Notes under the pieces: generated by a model | What the model was told of the DNA's origin: nothing | Database searches by the model: none | The model's input: the letters and a program-made list of their open reading frames with translations, nothing else | DNA from: an uncultured bacterium | Lineage (GTDB): Bacteria; Planctomycetota; Uabimicrobiia; Uabimicrobiales; JABWCH01 | Assembly (NCBI GenBank): GCA_938003875.1 | Contig: CALKWO010000282.1 | Coordinates: 1-31,551 of the forward strand | DNA length: 31,551 nucleotides | Reading direction: 5' to 3' | Shown here: positions 9,481-17,782 of the stretch, piece after piece | Layout: each line of letters starts with the position of its first letter | Numbering within the stretch: position 1 is the first letter of the stretch | Made by a program: the position numbers and the translations under genes

Positions 9481-9505
9481 AACAGCCCTGCATTGCAGGG
9501 CTGTT
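9481..9505 (+). terminator. Strong hairpin after the macroglobulin gene
   Basis: AACAGCCCTGC and GCAGGGCTGTT form a perfect 11-bp stem around ATT, followed by CCTTTG. It is 155 bp past the macroglobulin stop. The stem is excellent but the T-tract is short, so it may be a terminator or a processing hairpin. Confidence 0.6.
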
Positions 9506-9570
9506 CCTTTGCCATAAATCCTAAATCCCAGAAAAAAAATTTTTCTCTGGCAATATAATTTTTTTTATAC

Positions 9571-9591
9571 TATACTTAACGCATTGCGTTA
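9571..9591 (+). promoter_or_regulatory. Putative promoter -10 with palindromic operator for the fad operon
   Basis: TATACT (9571-9576) is a reasonable -10 box 52 bp before the acyl-CoA dehydrogenase ATG. Directly next to it is the perfect palindrome TAACGCA-T-TGCGTTA (9577-9591). A repressor bound there would cover the transcription start. Fatty-acid genes are commonly controlled this way by acyl-CoA-responsive repressors, but this site does not match a consensus I know. No good -35 box is visible. Confidence 0.4.
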
Positions 9592-9627
9592 TATTTTTAT
9601 GACAATTCTTTTGGAGGATGATCTATC

Positions 9628-11445
9628 ATGAAATCGGGCTTTTTGTTAAGTCGGAAAGATTTGCTCCAAAATGTAGAAAAGCTTTCCATGAAGGGAAGTG
9701 GAGGATTTCTCATTGGCCCTACCGCTCCTGGGACTATGTTTACGCGGGAGCAGTTTACGGAAGAGCAAAAAGAAGTTGGAAAAATCGCTATGGATTTTGC
9801 CAACTCTCGTATCAGACCTAATGATGAAAAGATCGAACATAAGGCCAAAGAAGAAGATGGAACGCCTACGATAATCAAACTTGTGAAGGAAGCTGGCGAA
9901 TTAGGATTACTAGGAATTGACCTGCCAGAAGAATATGGTGGTCTGAACATGGATTTTACCACCATGATGTGTACTTTGGAAAACCTGGCGATCAATGGCA
10001 GCTATGCTGCTACTCATATAGCACATCTGGGCATTGGCACTCTGCCTATTCTTTTCTTTGGAAACGAAGAGCAAAAAAAGAAGTATCTTCCCAAGCTCGC
10101 TACAGGGGAATGGATCAGTTGCTATGCTCTGACAGAACCAGGAAGTGGTTCCGATGCACTGAGCGGCAAAACAAAGGCAGTCCTCGAAGGCGATTATTAT
10201 ATACTGAATGGAGCGAAACAGTATATCACCAATGGTTCCTGGGCAGACCTTGCTATTGTTTTTGCACGAGTGGATAACCAGTATTCTGGTTTTATCGTAG
10301 AACTCAACCAGCCAGGTGTAATCAGGGGAGCAGAAGAAAAGAAGATGGGGATCAAAGGGTCTTCCACAATCAGTCTTACCTTTGAAAATGTCAAAGTCCC
10401 TAAAGAAAACCTCCTGGGAAAAATCGGGGATGCAGCCAGCATTGCCTTGAATATTCTGAACCTGGGCAGATTGGAATTGGGATTCGCTACTTTAGGTGCT
10501 TCCAAAGACGTTGCCAAATATACGATAGAGTATGGTAAGCAAAGAAAGCAATTCGCCCGCCCCGTGATTGAATTCGATATGCAGATGGCCAAACTTGCCG
10601 ATATGGTCAGCAGAATCTTCAGCGTAGATGCTTTGATCTACCGCACTGTTTCAGGAATTGATGCAGGGCTTAAGGCAAAAGGTGGACACAGTGCCAGCGA
10701 TATTGATGTCCTCCGCAACTATGCGATAGAAGCGTCGATATGTAAGGTAGAAGGTTCTGAAATGCTTTTCCAGGTAGCCTGTGATGCCGTGAAAATGATG
10801 GGAGGCTATGGCTATTGTGAAGAATACCAGGCAGAGAAAGCAGTGCGCGATTGCTTTATCAATATGATTTTTGAAGGCACGAATGACATCAATCGTCTTG
10901 TGATCTTTGATTTTCTTGTAAAGGGCATATACAACGAAGAAATTCCTTTCCGAGATTTCATGGAAATGGTCGAAAAGAGCCTGGAAAAAAAATCGCTTGC
11001 CTATCCTGTAGAAGACAGTGTGCTTTCAGAAGAGAAAAAGAAGATTTATGCTGCAAAATGTCTTACAGCATGGATTTTGCAACAATGCATCATTAAATAT
11101 GGTAAAGATATCAAAAACCAGCAGCAGGTCATGCGAAATATTTCCGATATGGTCATTCAGGTTTACGCTGCTGATTCTGCTCTTGCAAGAGCGCATTATC
11201 TGCTTGTCCATGATAAGAAGCACAAGGATTTTGTCGCATCGCTGAGCCGTCTGATCGTTGCCCAAAGCACTGCCTCCATACAAAATTTCGGCAATTCCAT
11301 ATTCCATGCTCTCTGGGAAAGCCCATCTTGCAAAAGAGAAGAGGAATGGAATCTGCTTTGCTCCTGGAGTCAGAGCAAAGAAAATCTCTTTGCCCTCAAG
11401 CAGGAAATTGCGAAAACTGTTCTCGAAGAAGGTCTTTTCATTTAA
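9628..11445 (+). CDS. fadE: Long/very-long-chain acyl-CoA dehydrogenase
   Basis: The FAD enzyme for the first step of beta-oxidation, converting acyl-CoA to trans-2-enoyl-CoA. At 605 aa it is of the long VLCAD-like class (like Bacillus FadE) with a C-terminal helical extension past the catalytic core. Motifs: CYALTEPGSGSDA (about 165-177) for flavin and substrate contacts, RKQFARPV, MMGGYGYCEEY, and the catalytic base Glu416 in FEGTNDINR. GGAGG at 9613-9617 supports this ATG. An ATG at 9618 opens only a short overlapping frame. It is the first gene of a co-directional operon with the thiolase and the multifunctional enzyme, so the three proteins form a full beta-oxidation cycle. Confidence 0.94.
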   Translation: MKSGFLLSRKDLLQNVEKLSMKGSGGFLIGPTAPGTMFTREQFTEEQKEVGKIAMDFANSRIRPNDEKIEHKAKEEDGTPTIIKLVKEAGELGLLGIDLPEEYGGLNMDFTTMMCTLENLAINGSYAATHIAHLGIGTLPILFFGNEEQKKKYLPKLATGEWISCYALTEPGSGSDALSGKTKAVLEGDYYILNGAKQYITNGSWADLAIVFARVDNQYSGFIVELNQPGVIRGAEEKKMGIKGSSTISLTFENVKVPKENLLGKIGDAASIALNILNLGRLELGFATLGASKDVAKYTIEYGKQRKQFARPVIEFDMQMAKLADMVSRIFSVDALIYRTVSGIDAGLKAKGGHSASDIDVLRNYAIEASICKVEGSEMLFQVACDAVKMMGGYGYCEEYQAEKAVRDCFINMIFEGTNDINRLVIFDFLVKGIYNEEIPFRDFMEMVEKSLEKKSLAYPVEDSVLSEEKKKIYAAKCLTAWILQQCIIKYGKDIKNQQQVMRNISDMVIQVYAADSALARAHYLLVHDKKHKDFVASLSRLIVAQSTASIQNFGNSIFHALWESPSCKREEEWNLLCSWSQSKENLFALKQEIAKTVLEEGLFI

Positions 11446-11496
11446 AGCTGCTTAGAACTATAGGCATAAAAAAAATTTTATAAAAGGAGAAAGTTT

Positions 11497-12633
11497 ATGA
11501 GTCATAACGTTGTTGTGATTGATTTTGCACGCTCCCCTATCAGCAAGGCTAAAGGTGGGGCTTTGAATTCTCTGACTCCTTTGGAAATATCCTCCCAGGT
11601 CGTAAAAAAACTGATGCAAAGAAATCCTCAGGTTCCTTTGGAAAGAATTGAAATGCTTTCTGCAGGCTGTGCTTTCCCAGAGGCAGAGCAGGGGTTCAAT
11701 CTGGGACGCGCCCTTGTAATCAAATCAGGCTTGCCTTCTTGTGTTGCAGGTATCACCGTAAACCAATTCTGTGCATCCTCCCAGCAGTCCGTTATGATGG
11801 TAGCCGATGCTCTAAGCCTGGGGAAAGGCGATTTAGGCATTGCTGTTGGTTTAGAACACATGACTCGCATTCCTATGGGCGGTTTCAACCCATTTTTCGA
11901 TGCTGAACTAAAAGAAAAAAATTTCTATATCGCTATGGGCGCAACAGCAGAAAACCTGGCTAAAGATTTAAACATCAGCCGAGAAGACCAGGAAGTATTT
12001 TCCGCCCAAAGCCATTCTAAGGCCATAAAGGCTATGGAAGAAAATGTTTTCATCAAAGAAATCGTTCCCATTGATTTACCCAATGGAACTCAATGCGCCC
12101 AGGATGAAAACCCAAGAACTCCAGATATAGAAAAGATGAAAACCCTCAAGCCCGCATTCGATGCACAGGGAACAATCACAGCCGCAACAGCATCTCCTGT
12201 TACAACAGGTGCCTGTGCCATGATCCTGGCAAGAGAAGATGTGGCGAAAGAGCTTGGCTTGATTCCCAGAGCCTATATCATCAGTACAGCCATTGCAGGA
12301 TGTGACTATACCAGAATGGGGATGGGGCCACTACCTGCTGCTGAAAAAGCCTTGAAACGAGCCAATCTGAAAATAGAGAATATGGATATTATCGAACTGA
12401 ACGAAGCCTTTGCTGCACAATCTCTTTATGTCATACGCAAAGGAGGCTGGCCCATAGATAAAATAAACATTCTGGGCGGGGCCATTGCTCTTGGACATCC
12501 ATTAGGAATGTCAGGGGCACGCATCATTGGAACAGCGATCACCGCTCTGGAAAAAACGAACGGTAAGTATGCGTTGGCCACCCTGTGTGTTGGAGGAGGG
12601 CAGGGCGCAGCTACTATCCTGGAAAGGAGGTAA
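11497..12633 (+). CDS. fadA: Acetyl-CoA acyltransferase (3-ketoacyl-CoA thiolase)
   Basis: This 378-aa thiolase cleaves 3-ketoacyl-CoA with CoA to give acetyl-CoA and a shortened acyl-CoA. The acyl-accepting Cys92 is in NQFCASS, NEAFAAQ is present, the base His334 is in GGAIALGHPLGMSGAR, and the second active-site Cys364 is in LCVGGGQG. All catalytic residues are intact and the length is slightly below the usual 390 aa. AAGGAG 11 nt upstream of the ATG supports the start. It lies 51 bp after the dehydrogenase and 5 bp before the next gene, whose ribosome site lies inside its last codons. Confidence 0.95.
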   Translation: MSHNVVVIDFARSPISKAKGGALNSLTPLEISSQVVKKLMQRNPQVPLERIEMLSAGCAFPEAEQGFNLGRALVIKSGLPSCVAGITVNQFCASSQQSVMMVADALSLGKGDLGIAVGLEHMTRIPMGGFNPFFDAELKEKNFYIAMGATAENLAKDLNISREDQEVFSAQSHSKAIKAMEENVFIKEIVPIDLPNGTQCAQDENPRTPDIEKMKTLKPAFDAQGTITAATASPVTTGACAMILAREDVAKELGLIPRAYIISTAIAGCDYTRMGMGPLPAAEKALKRANLKIENMDIIELNEAFAAQSLYVIRKGGWPIDKINILGGAIALGHPLGMSGARIIGTAITALEKTNGKYALATLCVGGGQGAATILERR

Positions 12634-12638
12634 GGCCC

Positions 12639-14981
12639 ATGTACGAAATCAAACATGTGGCGGTAGTCGGTGGTGGAATCATGGGAGGCAATATAGCCGC
12701 TTTCTTCGCCAACATCGGTATTTCTTCCGACCTTTTCGATATTGATCGCAAGGTTCTGGAAAGCACGATGCAAAAGCTGGAAGACCCTAAAGCTAAGATT
12801 CCCATGCTCTATAGCACTCGTTTTATCAAAAAAATTCAGCCAAGGCTATCCAGTGAAATGGAGAAATATCTCCCTAAGGCAGATCTCATTGTAGAAGCTG
12901 TGCCAGAAAAAATGTCAATCAAGCAGTCTGTTTTCCAGGAGGTGGATAAATATAGAAAAGACTCTTCTATTGTGGCGACAAACACATCTGGTCTTTCCGT
13001 AGCCCAGATGGTAGAAGGACTTTCTGAATCTATCCAGAAGCATTTTGTATGCACTCACTATTTTAATCCTGTCCGCTTTATGCCTCTTGTGGAGATCATC
13101 CCCACAGCCAAGACAGACAAAGAAATCGTCGGCTATTTATATGAATTCTATAAGAAAATAGGAAAAATGCCGATTGTATGCAAAGACACGCCCAATTTTG
13201 TGGCGAATCGCATTGGTGTTTTTGCCCTTATCAAAACTTTGGCTCTCATGCAGAAATATAACTTCGATGTAGAGACCATAGATATGATAACAGGCTCTTG
13301 CCTTGGCAATCCTAGTACAGCGACATTAAGACTGAGCGATATGGTTGGCATCGATACCATTGGGCATGTTTCTATGAATGTATATGAAAATTGCCCTAAT
13401 GATGAATTTCGCGATGTCTTCAAAGTTCCTGTACTTTTGCAAAAGATGATTTCCGAAAAGAAACTTGGCGAAAAAACAGGAAAAGGCTTCTATTGCAAGG
13501 GAGACAAGAAAGAAATCCTTGCTCTGGATGTGAATTCCTGGGAGTACAAGCTCAAAAAAGATCCTAAGGCAGAAGAAGTCAAGATAGCGAAAGGCTATGA
13601 TAATGTAAAAGATCGTGTATACTATATGTGCCACGGCGATTCTGCTATCAATAAATTCTGTCGTGAGCTTCTGATCAGCACAGCAGCTTATAGTCTCAAC
13701 CGTATAGGGGAAATTGCCGATGACATCCTTACCATAGACAATGCTGTAAAATGGGGCTTCAACAAGGAAATTGGCCCGATTGAAGTATTGGATGTGTTCG
13801 GTATTCCCAAAGCGATAGAATACATGCAGCAGATGGGCATCGCTATTCCCAAAGTATTGCAGGAAATCCAGGCGAAAAGCAATACCATCTACCTTTCCTG
13901 CTGCGGAAAAGACAAAGTCTATGATCCTGTCAGTAAAGATTTTGTTGAAATACCCAAACGCAAGGATGTAATCTATCTTGCCAGGCTCAAACAAGAAGGC
14001 AAGATCATTCGAGAAAATCTCAGTGCTCGCATGATTGATCTTGGAGATGAAGTGCTTCTGGTGGAACTCGATCATCGTATGGTTCCCAGCGTAAACCTCG
14101 TGGATGATTTTGTGATTTCCATGCTATGGAATGCGCCTGAAGTCGTAAAAGAAAAGGGCTTTAAGGCTCTTGTCATCAGCAACCAGGCAAGCAATTTCTC
14201 TTCAGGAGCTCAGCTCCAATTGCTTCTTGAAGTTTGCAAGGCAAAAGAATGGAAAAAAATCGAAGCACTCAGTGCATCCCTGCAATATGCCAATTTGAAT
14301 CTCTATCATGCTGATTTCCCTGTTGTTGTAGCACCTCATGGTATGACACTGGGCGGTGGTATGGAAATCACCCTCTCAGGCCACAAACGTGTAGCATACT
14401 CAGAGTTATATGGTGGTCTTGTGGAAGTAGGCGTAGGCCTTCTTCCTGGAGGTGCAGGATGTTTGCTCCTTCTCATGCAGTTTATGGACATTATGGAAAA
14501 AAGAAACCCTGGGCCTATGCCTCCCACAATGAAAGCATTAGAGCTTATAGCATACGGGTCTGTTTCTAACTCTGCACACGATGCCATAGAGAAAGGCTAT
14601 CTACGTCCAGACGATGTTGTGGTTGTCAACAAAGAAGAACTCATTTCCAAAGCCAAAGAAGTCGCTTTAGCTATGGTACCCAACCATCAGGCAAAACCCA
14701 AAAAAGAACTCTGTCTTGCTGGTCATGGTGGTTATCTGGTGCTTGAAGCAGGAATTGATGATTTGGTAGTTGCAGGAACTCTAACAAAACATGGAGCGGT
14801 CATTGCCAAGAAACAAGCCTATGTCCTAACAGGCGGCGCAAAAGCATCTCCTGTTTCTACTATCACAGAAGACGAATTTTTGGCTATAGAAAGAGAAGCC
14901 TTTGTCCAACTTTGTGCAGAACCCATGAGCCAGGCCCGCATTGAATACATGCTCAAAAACAAAAAGCCTCTTATCAACTAG
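12639..14981 (+). CDS. fadN: 3-hydroxyacyl-CoA dehydrogenase / enoyl-CoA hydratase
   Basis: A 780-aa bifunctional beta-oxidation enzyme that hydrates enoyl-CoA and oxidises 3-hydroxyacyl-CoA with NAD+. The domain order is dehydrogenase first, hydratase last, as in Bacillus FadN and opposite to E. coli FadB. The Rossmann motif is GGGIMG (11-16) and the dehydrogenase His140 lies in HYFNP. The C-terminal crotonase domain has the oxyanion segment FSSGAQ and glutamates Glu576 (GGGMEI) and Glu596 (VEVGVGLLPGG), 20 residues apart like the catalytic pair of enoyl-CoA hydratase. I placed the start at 12639 because AAAGGAGG (12623-12630) is 8 nt upstream and the Rossmann fold starts just after. A longer in-frame start at 12585 would overlap the thiolase and adds nothing conserved. 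Confidence 0.93.
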   Translation: MYEIKHVAVVGGGIMGGNIAAFFANIGISSDLFDIDRKVLESTMQKLEDPKAKIPMLYSTRFIKKIQPRLSSEMEKYLPKADLIVEAVPEKMSIKQSVFQEVDKYRKDSSIVATNTSGLSVAQMVEGLSESIQKHFVCTHYFNPVRFMPLVEIIPTAKTDKEIVGYLYEFYKKIGKMPIVCKDTPNFVANRIGVFALIKTLALMQKYNFDVETIDMITGSCLGNPSTATLRLSDMVGIDTIGHVSMNVYENCPNDEFRDVFKVPVLLQKMISEKKLGEKTGKGFYCKGDKKEILALDVNSWEYKLKKDPKAEEVKIAKGYDNVKDRVYYMCHGDSAINKFCRELLISTAAYSLNRIGEIADDILTIDNAVKWGFNKEIGPIEVLDVFGIPKAIEYMQQMGIAIPKVLQEIQAKSNTIYLSCCGKDKVYDPVSKDFVEIPKRKDVIYLARLKQEGKIIRENLSARMIDLGDEVLLVELDHRMVPSVNLVDDFVISMLWNAPEVVKEKGFKALVISNQASNFSSGAQLQLLLEVCKAKEWKKIEALSASLQYANLNLYHADFPVVVAPHGMTLGGGMEITLSGHKRVAYSELYGGLVEVGVGLLPGGAGCLLLLMQFMDIMEKRNPGPMPPTMKALELIAYGSVSNSAHDAIEKGYLRPDDVVVVNKEELISKAKEVALAMVPNHQAKPKKELCLAGHGGYLVLEAGIDDLVVAGTLTKHGAVIAKKQAYVLTGGAKASPVSTITEDEFLAIEREAFVQLCAEPMSQARIEYMLKNKKPLIN

Positions 14982-14986
14982 ACCAT

Positions 14987-15013
14987 AGCCTGGGGATTTA
15001 TCCCCCAGGCTTT
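14987..15013 (+). terminator. Terminator of the fad operon
   Basis: AGCCTGGGG pairs with CCCCAGGCT around a short AT loop and is followed by TTTA, only 6 bp past the fadN stop. It marks the operon end. Confidence 0.75.
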
Positions 15014-15085
15014 ACAGCACTTCTGCCTTGCTGCTTTTAAAAATATAATCGAAAATAGTCAATCTCACCTGAATGATGACACTCA

Positions 15086-15880
15086 CTAGAATCTGGTATT
15101 TTTTTTGTAGGAAAACAACAACAGAACAATGCAAATAAACAATAAAAAGATGCTCGATGGTTCAGGGATACCAACTAACGCAAAGTTGAATTCTCCACCA
15201 TAAACTGGCCCTAGTCCACTGATTGTAAGAGTGCTTAAAAGAGTGCCAGTTTTGGAATACTGCTTTAGCGTATCCGATGCGCCCACGCTAAGCCAAAGAG
15301 TTCCATCGGCATGGTCTAAAGCCAAAGAGCCAGTATAGCTGTCTGTGCTAAAAGAACCTAGAAATTGCCCTGTTTTAGTGTAATGTTCTACAAGGCTATT
15401 GCCCCAACCACAAAGCCAGAACGTGTCATCGGTAGGATCGTAGGTGACACCTAAACGACTTGTCCCGCTAAGAGAAAAAACCAATTCAGGATTACTCCAG
15501 TCTAACCCAAAGCGATAAAGTTTATTCATTCCATAAAAGAAAGCATAATTGTAAGTTCCATCTGTAGTACCATCGTGGGGATACTGGCCTACCTGGTTTG
15601 GATAAAGAGTGCCTGTAGCAACGCCATCTAGCGAATATTGAGCACCTGCTCCACTGGAATAATGAGAATAGGTTTTTACATCTCCATTCACCACAATGGC
15701 CAATTGCGCATAACTACCTGGAGCTATTGACCAGGACCGCACAACACTGTTGTCCTGGATGACAGCAATTCCTCTATCTACCCATTTTGTAAGATAGTAC
15801 TCACTGACTGGGCCAGCCAACATCGGTTGTATCCCACCAAAGAATACCATAAGCAATATCAAAAAAAATAGGTTTTTCAT
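15086..15880 (-). CDS. PEP-CTERM sorting-domain protein, beta-propeller-like
   Basis: A 264-aa exported protein. The N-terminus has a signal peptide (about 1-22, ending MLA|G). The C-terminus (239-264) is a textbook PEP-CTERM tag: Pro-Glu-Pro-Ser-Ser, a hydrophobic helix, then SYKKNTRF. Such tags are processed by an exosortase, after which the protein reaches the surface or the exopolysaccharide matrix. The middle has repeated stretches such as GVTYDPTDDTFWLCGWG and LALDHADGTLWLSVG, typical of small beta-propeller blades. A GGGGGAG ribosome site (15888-15895) precedes the ATG. No exosortase or polysaccharide gene is nearby. Its role is unknown. Confidence 0.82.
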   Translation of the reverse strand: MKNLFFLILLMVFFGGIQPMLAGPVSEYYLTKWVDRGIAVIQDNSVVRSWSIAPGSYAQLAIVVNGDVKTYSHYSSGAGAQYSLDGVATGTLYPNQVGQYPHDGTTDGTYNYAFFYGMNKLYRFGLDWSNPELVFSLSGTSRLGVTYDPTDDTFWLCGWGNSLVEHYTKTGQFLGSFSTDSYTGSLALDHADGTLWLSVGASDTLKQYSKTGTLLSTLTISGLGPVYGGEFNFALVGIPEPSSIFLLFICIVLLLFSYKKNTRF

Positions 15881-16150
15881 TTTTTATCTCCCCCCAAAAT
15901 TGGACAACTTTTTCAATATCTCCCAACCCATTTTGCTAGTTGGTTAAAAAATTATAGCAAGCAGGAGCTTCCCATTGTTAAATTTGAAAATTTCTAGTTT
16001 ATCAAAATAGCATTCTAAATTATAAGCAAAAATTTAGCAAGATAAAACTTTTAACTCAACATAAGTCATTGCTAGCCAATATGTGGAATTTAACATTGTC
16101 AAGTTATAAGCCTTAGTATTAAAGACATTCTTAACACAGCGCAACAACGG
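15881..16150. other. AT-rich intergenic stretch
   Basis: Apart from the ribosome site of the PEP-CTERM gene at its left end I see no gene, RNA or strong hairpin here. It probably contains the PEP-CTERM promoter. It ends in a short segment (16139-16162) repeated at 19639-19662. Confidence 0.5.
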
Positions 16151-16162
16151 TTACGCCCATTG
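16139..16162. repeat. Short repeat copy 1 (GGTTACGCCCATT)
   Basis: The segment CAACAACGGTTACGCCCATT recurs with one change (CAACATCGGTTACGCCCATT) near 19643-19662. Here it coincides with the end of the truncated gene on the minus strand, so it may mark an element end. Confidence 0.45.
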
Positions 16163-16501
16163 GGAATAAAGTTCCAAATAAACATTCACCTTTGTTTTGG
16201 CCTTTCTGGGTACAATAAGCCATCCTAGAAGCATTTGAAGAGAGCATACCAAAATTTCTTCATAACTATAAGCAAGATCGCATGGATGTTGCAAAGGCAT
16301 GATAAAAGGGAATGCACGACTACAAGAAAGAAGCTTGGGCAAATGGGTTTTGCTCTGGCAATGCGTAGGAATTCCAGGCAGAATATTTTCCTCTGGAGTC
16401 TCTCCATCCCATACAATACCAGCTATAGCACCACCTTTTTGCCCTATATCTACCTCATCAATATCAATGTTGATATGCTGCTTCTTGGCAAACTTTTGCT
16501 C
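16151..16501 (-). pseudogene. Internally deleted relative of the gene at 20553-21197
   Basis: The minus strand is open for 117 codons with no usable start, because an in-frame TAA lies at 16502-16504. It contains IDIDEVDIG and GAIAGIVWDGETP, matching IYIDEVEVG and GAIAGIVWDGNTP near the C-terminus of the 20553-21197 protein. The DNA just upstream (TAAGAGCAAAAGTT) also matches the leader of that gene, so about 170 N-terminal codons appear to have been deleted. This copy keeps some 75 residues beyond the point where the other copy stops, so the two together may reveal the ancestral protein. The Asp/Glu-bearing strand followed by a Gly-rich strand is loosely RNase H-like, which is a guess. Confidence 0.6.
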
Positions 16502-16735
16502 TTAAACGTTGATATTATAGTAGATGCTATTCCGCCATTCTAAAACAAGGCTCTTTTTTTTTCAACCACAAAGAAATTCTTTTCCTCGGCTAGAAAAGTT
16601 TCCTGGCGTATCTCTTATGTAGAGAATCTTTCCTGCTTTCTTTTTGGTATACAAGAAGCAGATGATTTTTGGGGAAAAATGGGAAATATTTTTCTCTTGA
16701 AATGGATTTTTGATAAAATAGATGCAACTACAAAC
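16481..16735. repeat. Island repeat, copy 1
   Basis: This non-coding stretch matches 21207-21440 over its left half (CATTCTAAAAC, AAAGAAATTCTTTTC, CCTGGCGTATCTCTTAT) and 28360-28505 over its right half (GAATCTTTCCTGCTTTCTTT, GGAAATATTTTTCTCTTG, GGATTTTTGATA). Relative to copy 2 it lacks a middle section. The right end, TTGAAA (16697-16702) and TAAAAT (16714-16719) spaced by only 11 nt, is kept in copy 3 and lies just before a gene in both places, so it may supply a promoter. Confidence 0.7.
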
Positions 16736-16752
16736 CAAAAAGGATAAATAAT

Positions 16753-17475
16753 ATGAACAAGACTCATATAAATTTTCAAACGATTATCGAACAACTCAAG
16801 TCTTATGCCAATCCCAAAAATGTGGAAGGAATGGCACGCTATGGCATCAACACAGATAAAACTTTGGGGGTCAATGTAACCAAGCTACGAGAGATTGCCA
16901 AAGCAGCAGGCAGAAATCATCAGTTAGCTATGGATCTTTGGAACTCAGAGATCCATGAAGCTAGAATCCTGGCGGGATTTGTTGACAAACCAAATGAAGT
17001 TACAGAAGCGCAAATGGACGCTTGGGCCAATGATTTCGATTCATGGGATATATGTGATGGCACGTGCAATCATCTATTCGACAAAACACCATTTGCTTAT
17101 GATAAAGCGATCTCATGGTGCCAGCAAGAAAAAGAATATGTAAGACGCGCAGGATTCGTTCTCATGGCGACATTGGCTGTACATGACAAAAAAGCTCCCG
17201 ATGATAAACTTACGCAGTTTTTTCCCTATATTATCCGTTATGCATCTGACGAAAGGAATTTTGTCAAAAAGGCAATCAACTGGGCCTTGAGGCAGATCGG
17301 AAAACGGAATGTTACCTTGTGTTCCCAGTCACTTGCTGTTGCCGACCAGTTGCTCTCGTTGGATTCCAAAGCAGCAAGATGGGTAGCACGGGATGCTATT
17401 CGTGAACTAGAAAAGAAACTGCCTGAAATCCGAAAGAAAGCCGATGCTAAGGCTAAAACCATAAAAAAGAAATAG
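16753..17475 (+). CDS. AlkD-like DNA alkylation repair protein
   Basis: A 240-aa all-helical HEAT-like repeat protein of the DNA alkylation repair (AlkD) family, glycosylases that remove alkylated bases such as 7-methylguanine and 3-methyladenine without flipping them. Trp98 and Asp102 in DSWDICDG have the same spacing as the AlkD Trp109/Asp113 pair. The YVRRAGFVL motif (Arg131/132) and Trp177 in INWALRQIGKRN are the other expected contacts. The tail is Lys/Ala-rich. AAAGGAT before the ATG supports the start. It stands alone, directly behind island repeat copy 1 and before a fragment of another gene, so it is probably part of the accessory island. Confidence 0.85.
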   Translation: MNKTHINFQTIIEQLKSYANPKNVEGMARYGINTDKTLGVNVTKLREIAKAAGRNHQLAMDLWNSEIHEARILAGFVDKPNEVTEAQMDAWANDFDSWDICDGTCNHLFDKTPFAYDKAISWCQQEKEYVRRAGFVLMATLAVHDKKAPDDKLTQFFPYIIRYASDERNFVKKAINWALRQIGKRNVTLCSQSLAVADQLLSLDSKAARWVARDAIRELEKKLPEIRKKADAKAKTIKKK

Positions 17476-17702
17476 GATGTAGATAGCCCATGTCTTCCAG
17501 GCTGCTGGCACAAGGTCACGGATGAACAAGACATCTATGCAGAATATGTCTTGAATGGCAACAAGGCACACCAGCACGTTCCTAAAAACAGGATTGATGT
17601 AGATAATATAGTGCCAAGAATATTAGCAAAAAAATTGTTTGGAATCCCTTGCTTTTTCTCTATAATAGTATCCAGTACCATTTTTCAATATAGGAGATAG
17701 AG
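17476..17702 (+). pseudogene. 3' remnant of an unknown gene
   Basis: Directly after the alkylation-repair stop, the same frame stays open for about 75 codons without a start. It begins with a Cys-rich piece (PCLPGCWHKV), continues through HVPKNRIDVDNIVPRILAKK and stops at a TAG just before the ATG at 17703. The second half recurs at 25069-25237 in the same position before the LRAT-like gene, with mixed silent and coding changes. It is probably the end of a gene that once preceded the LRAT-like gene in both loci. Product unknown. Confidence 0.5.
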
Positions 17703-17718
17703 ATGAGCTTTGTTCCTG
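17532..17718 (+). repeat. Left flank of the ggt cassette, duplicate of 25069-25255
   Basis: About 187 bp matches 25069-25255 with roughly nine mismatches counted by eye. The match includes a TATAAT, the ribosome site AGGAGATAGAG and the first codons of the LRAT-like gene. Here that start (ATG 17703) reads only MSFVPVCKN before a stop, because the match breaks off after TTTGTTCCTG. From there the sequence is unique and leads into ggt. Confidence 0.88.
17638..17666 (+). promoter_or_regulatory. Putative promoter of the ggt cassette
   Basis: TTTGGA (17638-17643) and a perfect TATAAT (17661-17666) are 17 nt apart. The same pair is kept at 25175-25203 before the LRAT-like gene. It could drive ggt from the duplicated flank. 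Confidence 0.4.
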
Positions 17719-17782
17719 TTTGTAAAAACTAGCTTATCGAACAATACAGAAACTTCGTCCTTCTTTTAAAGAAAGATTGTAT

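Noticed and set aside
13326..14075. 249-codon minus-strand frame opposite fadN
   Set aside because: Shadow of a conserved enzyme; no start signal and no family resemblance.
17703..17732. Nine-codon frame MSFVPVCKN before ggt as a leader peptide
   Set aside because: It is the start of the lost LRAT-like gene in a duplicated flank, so it is better explained as a leftover than as a regulatory leader.
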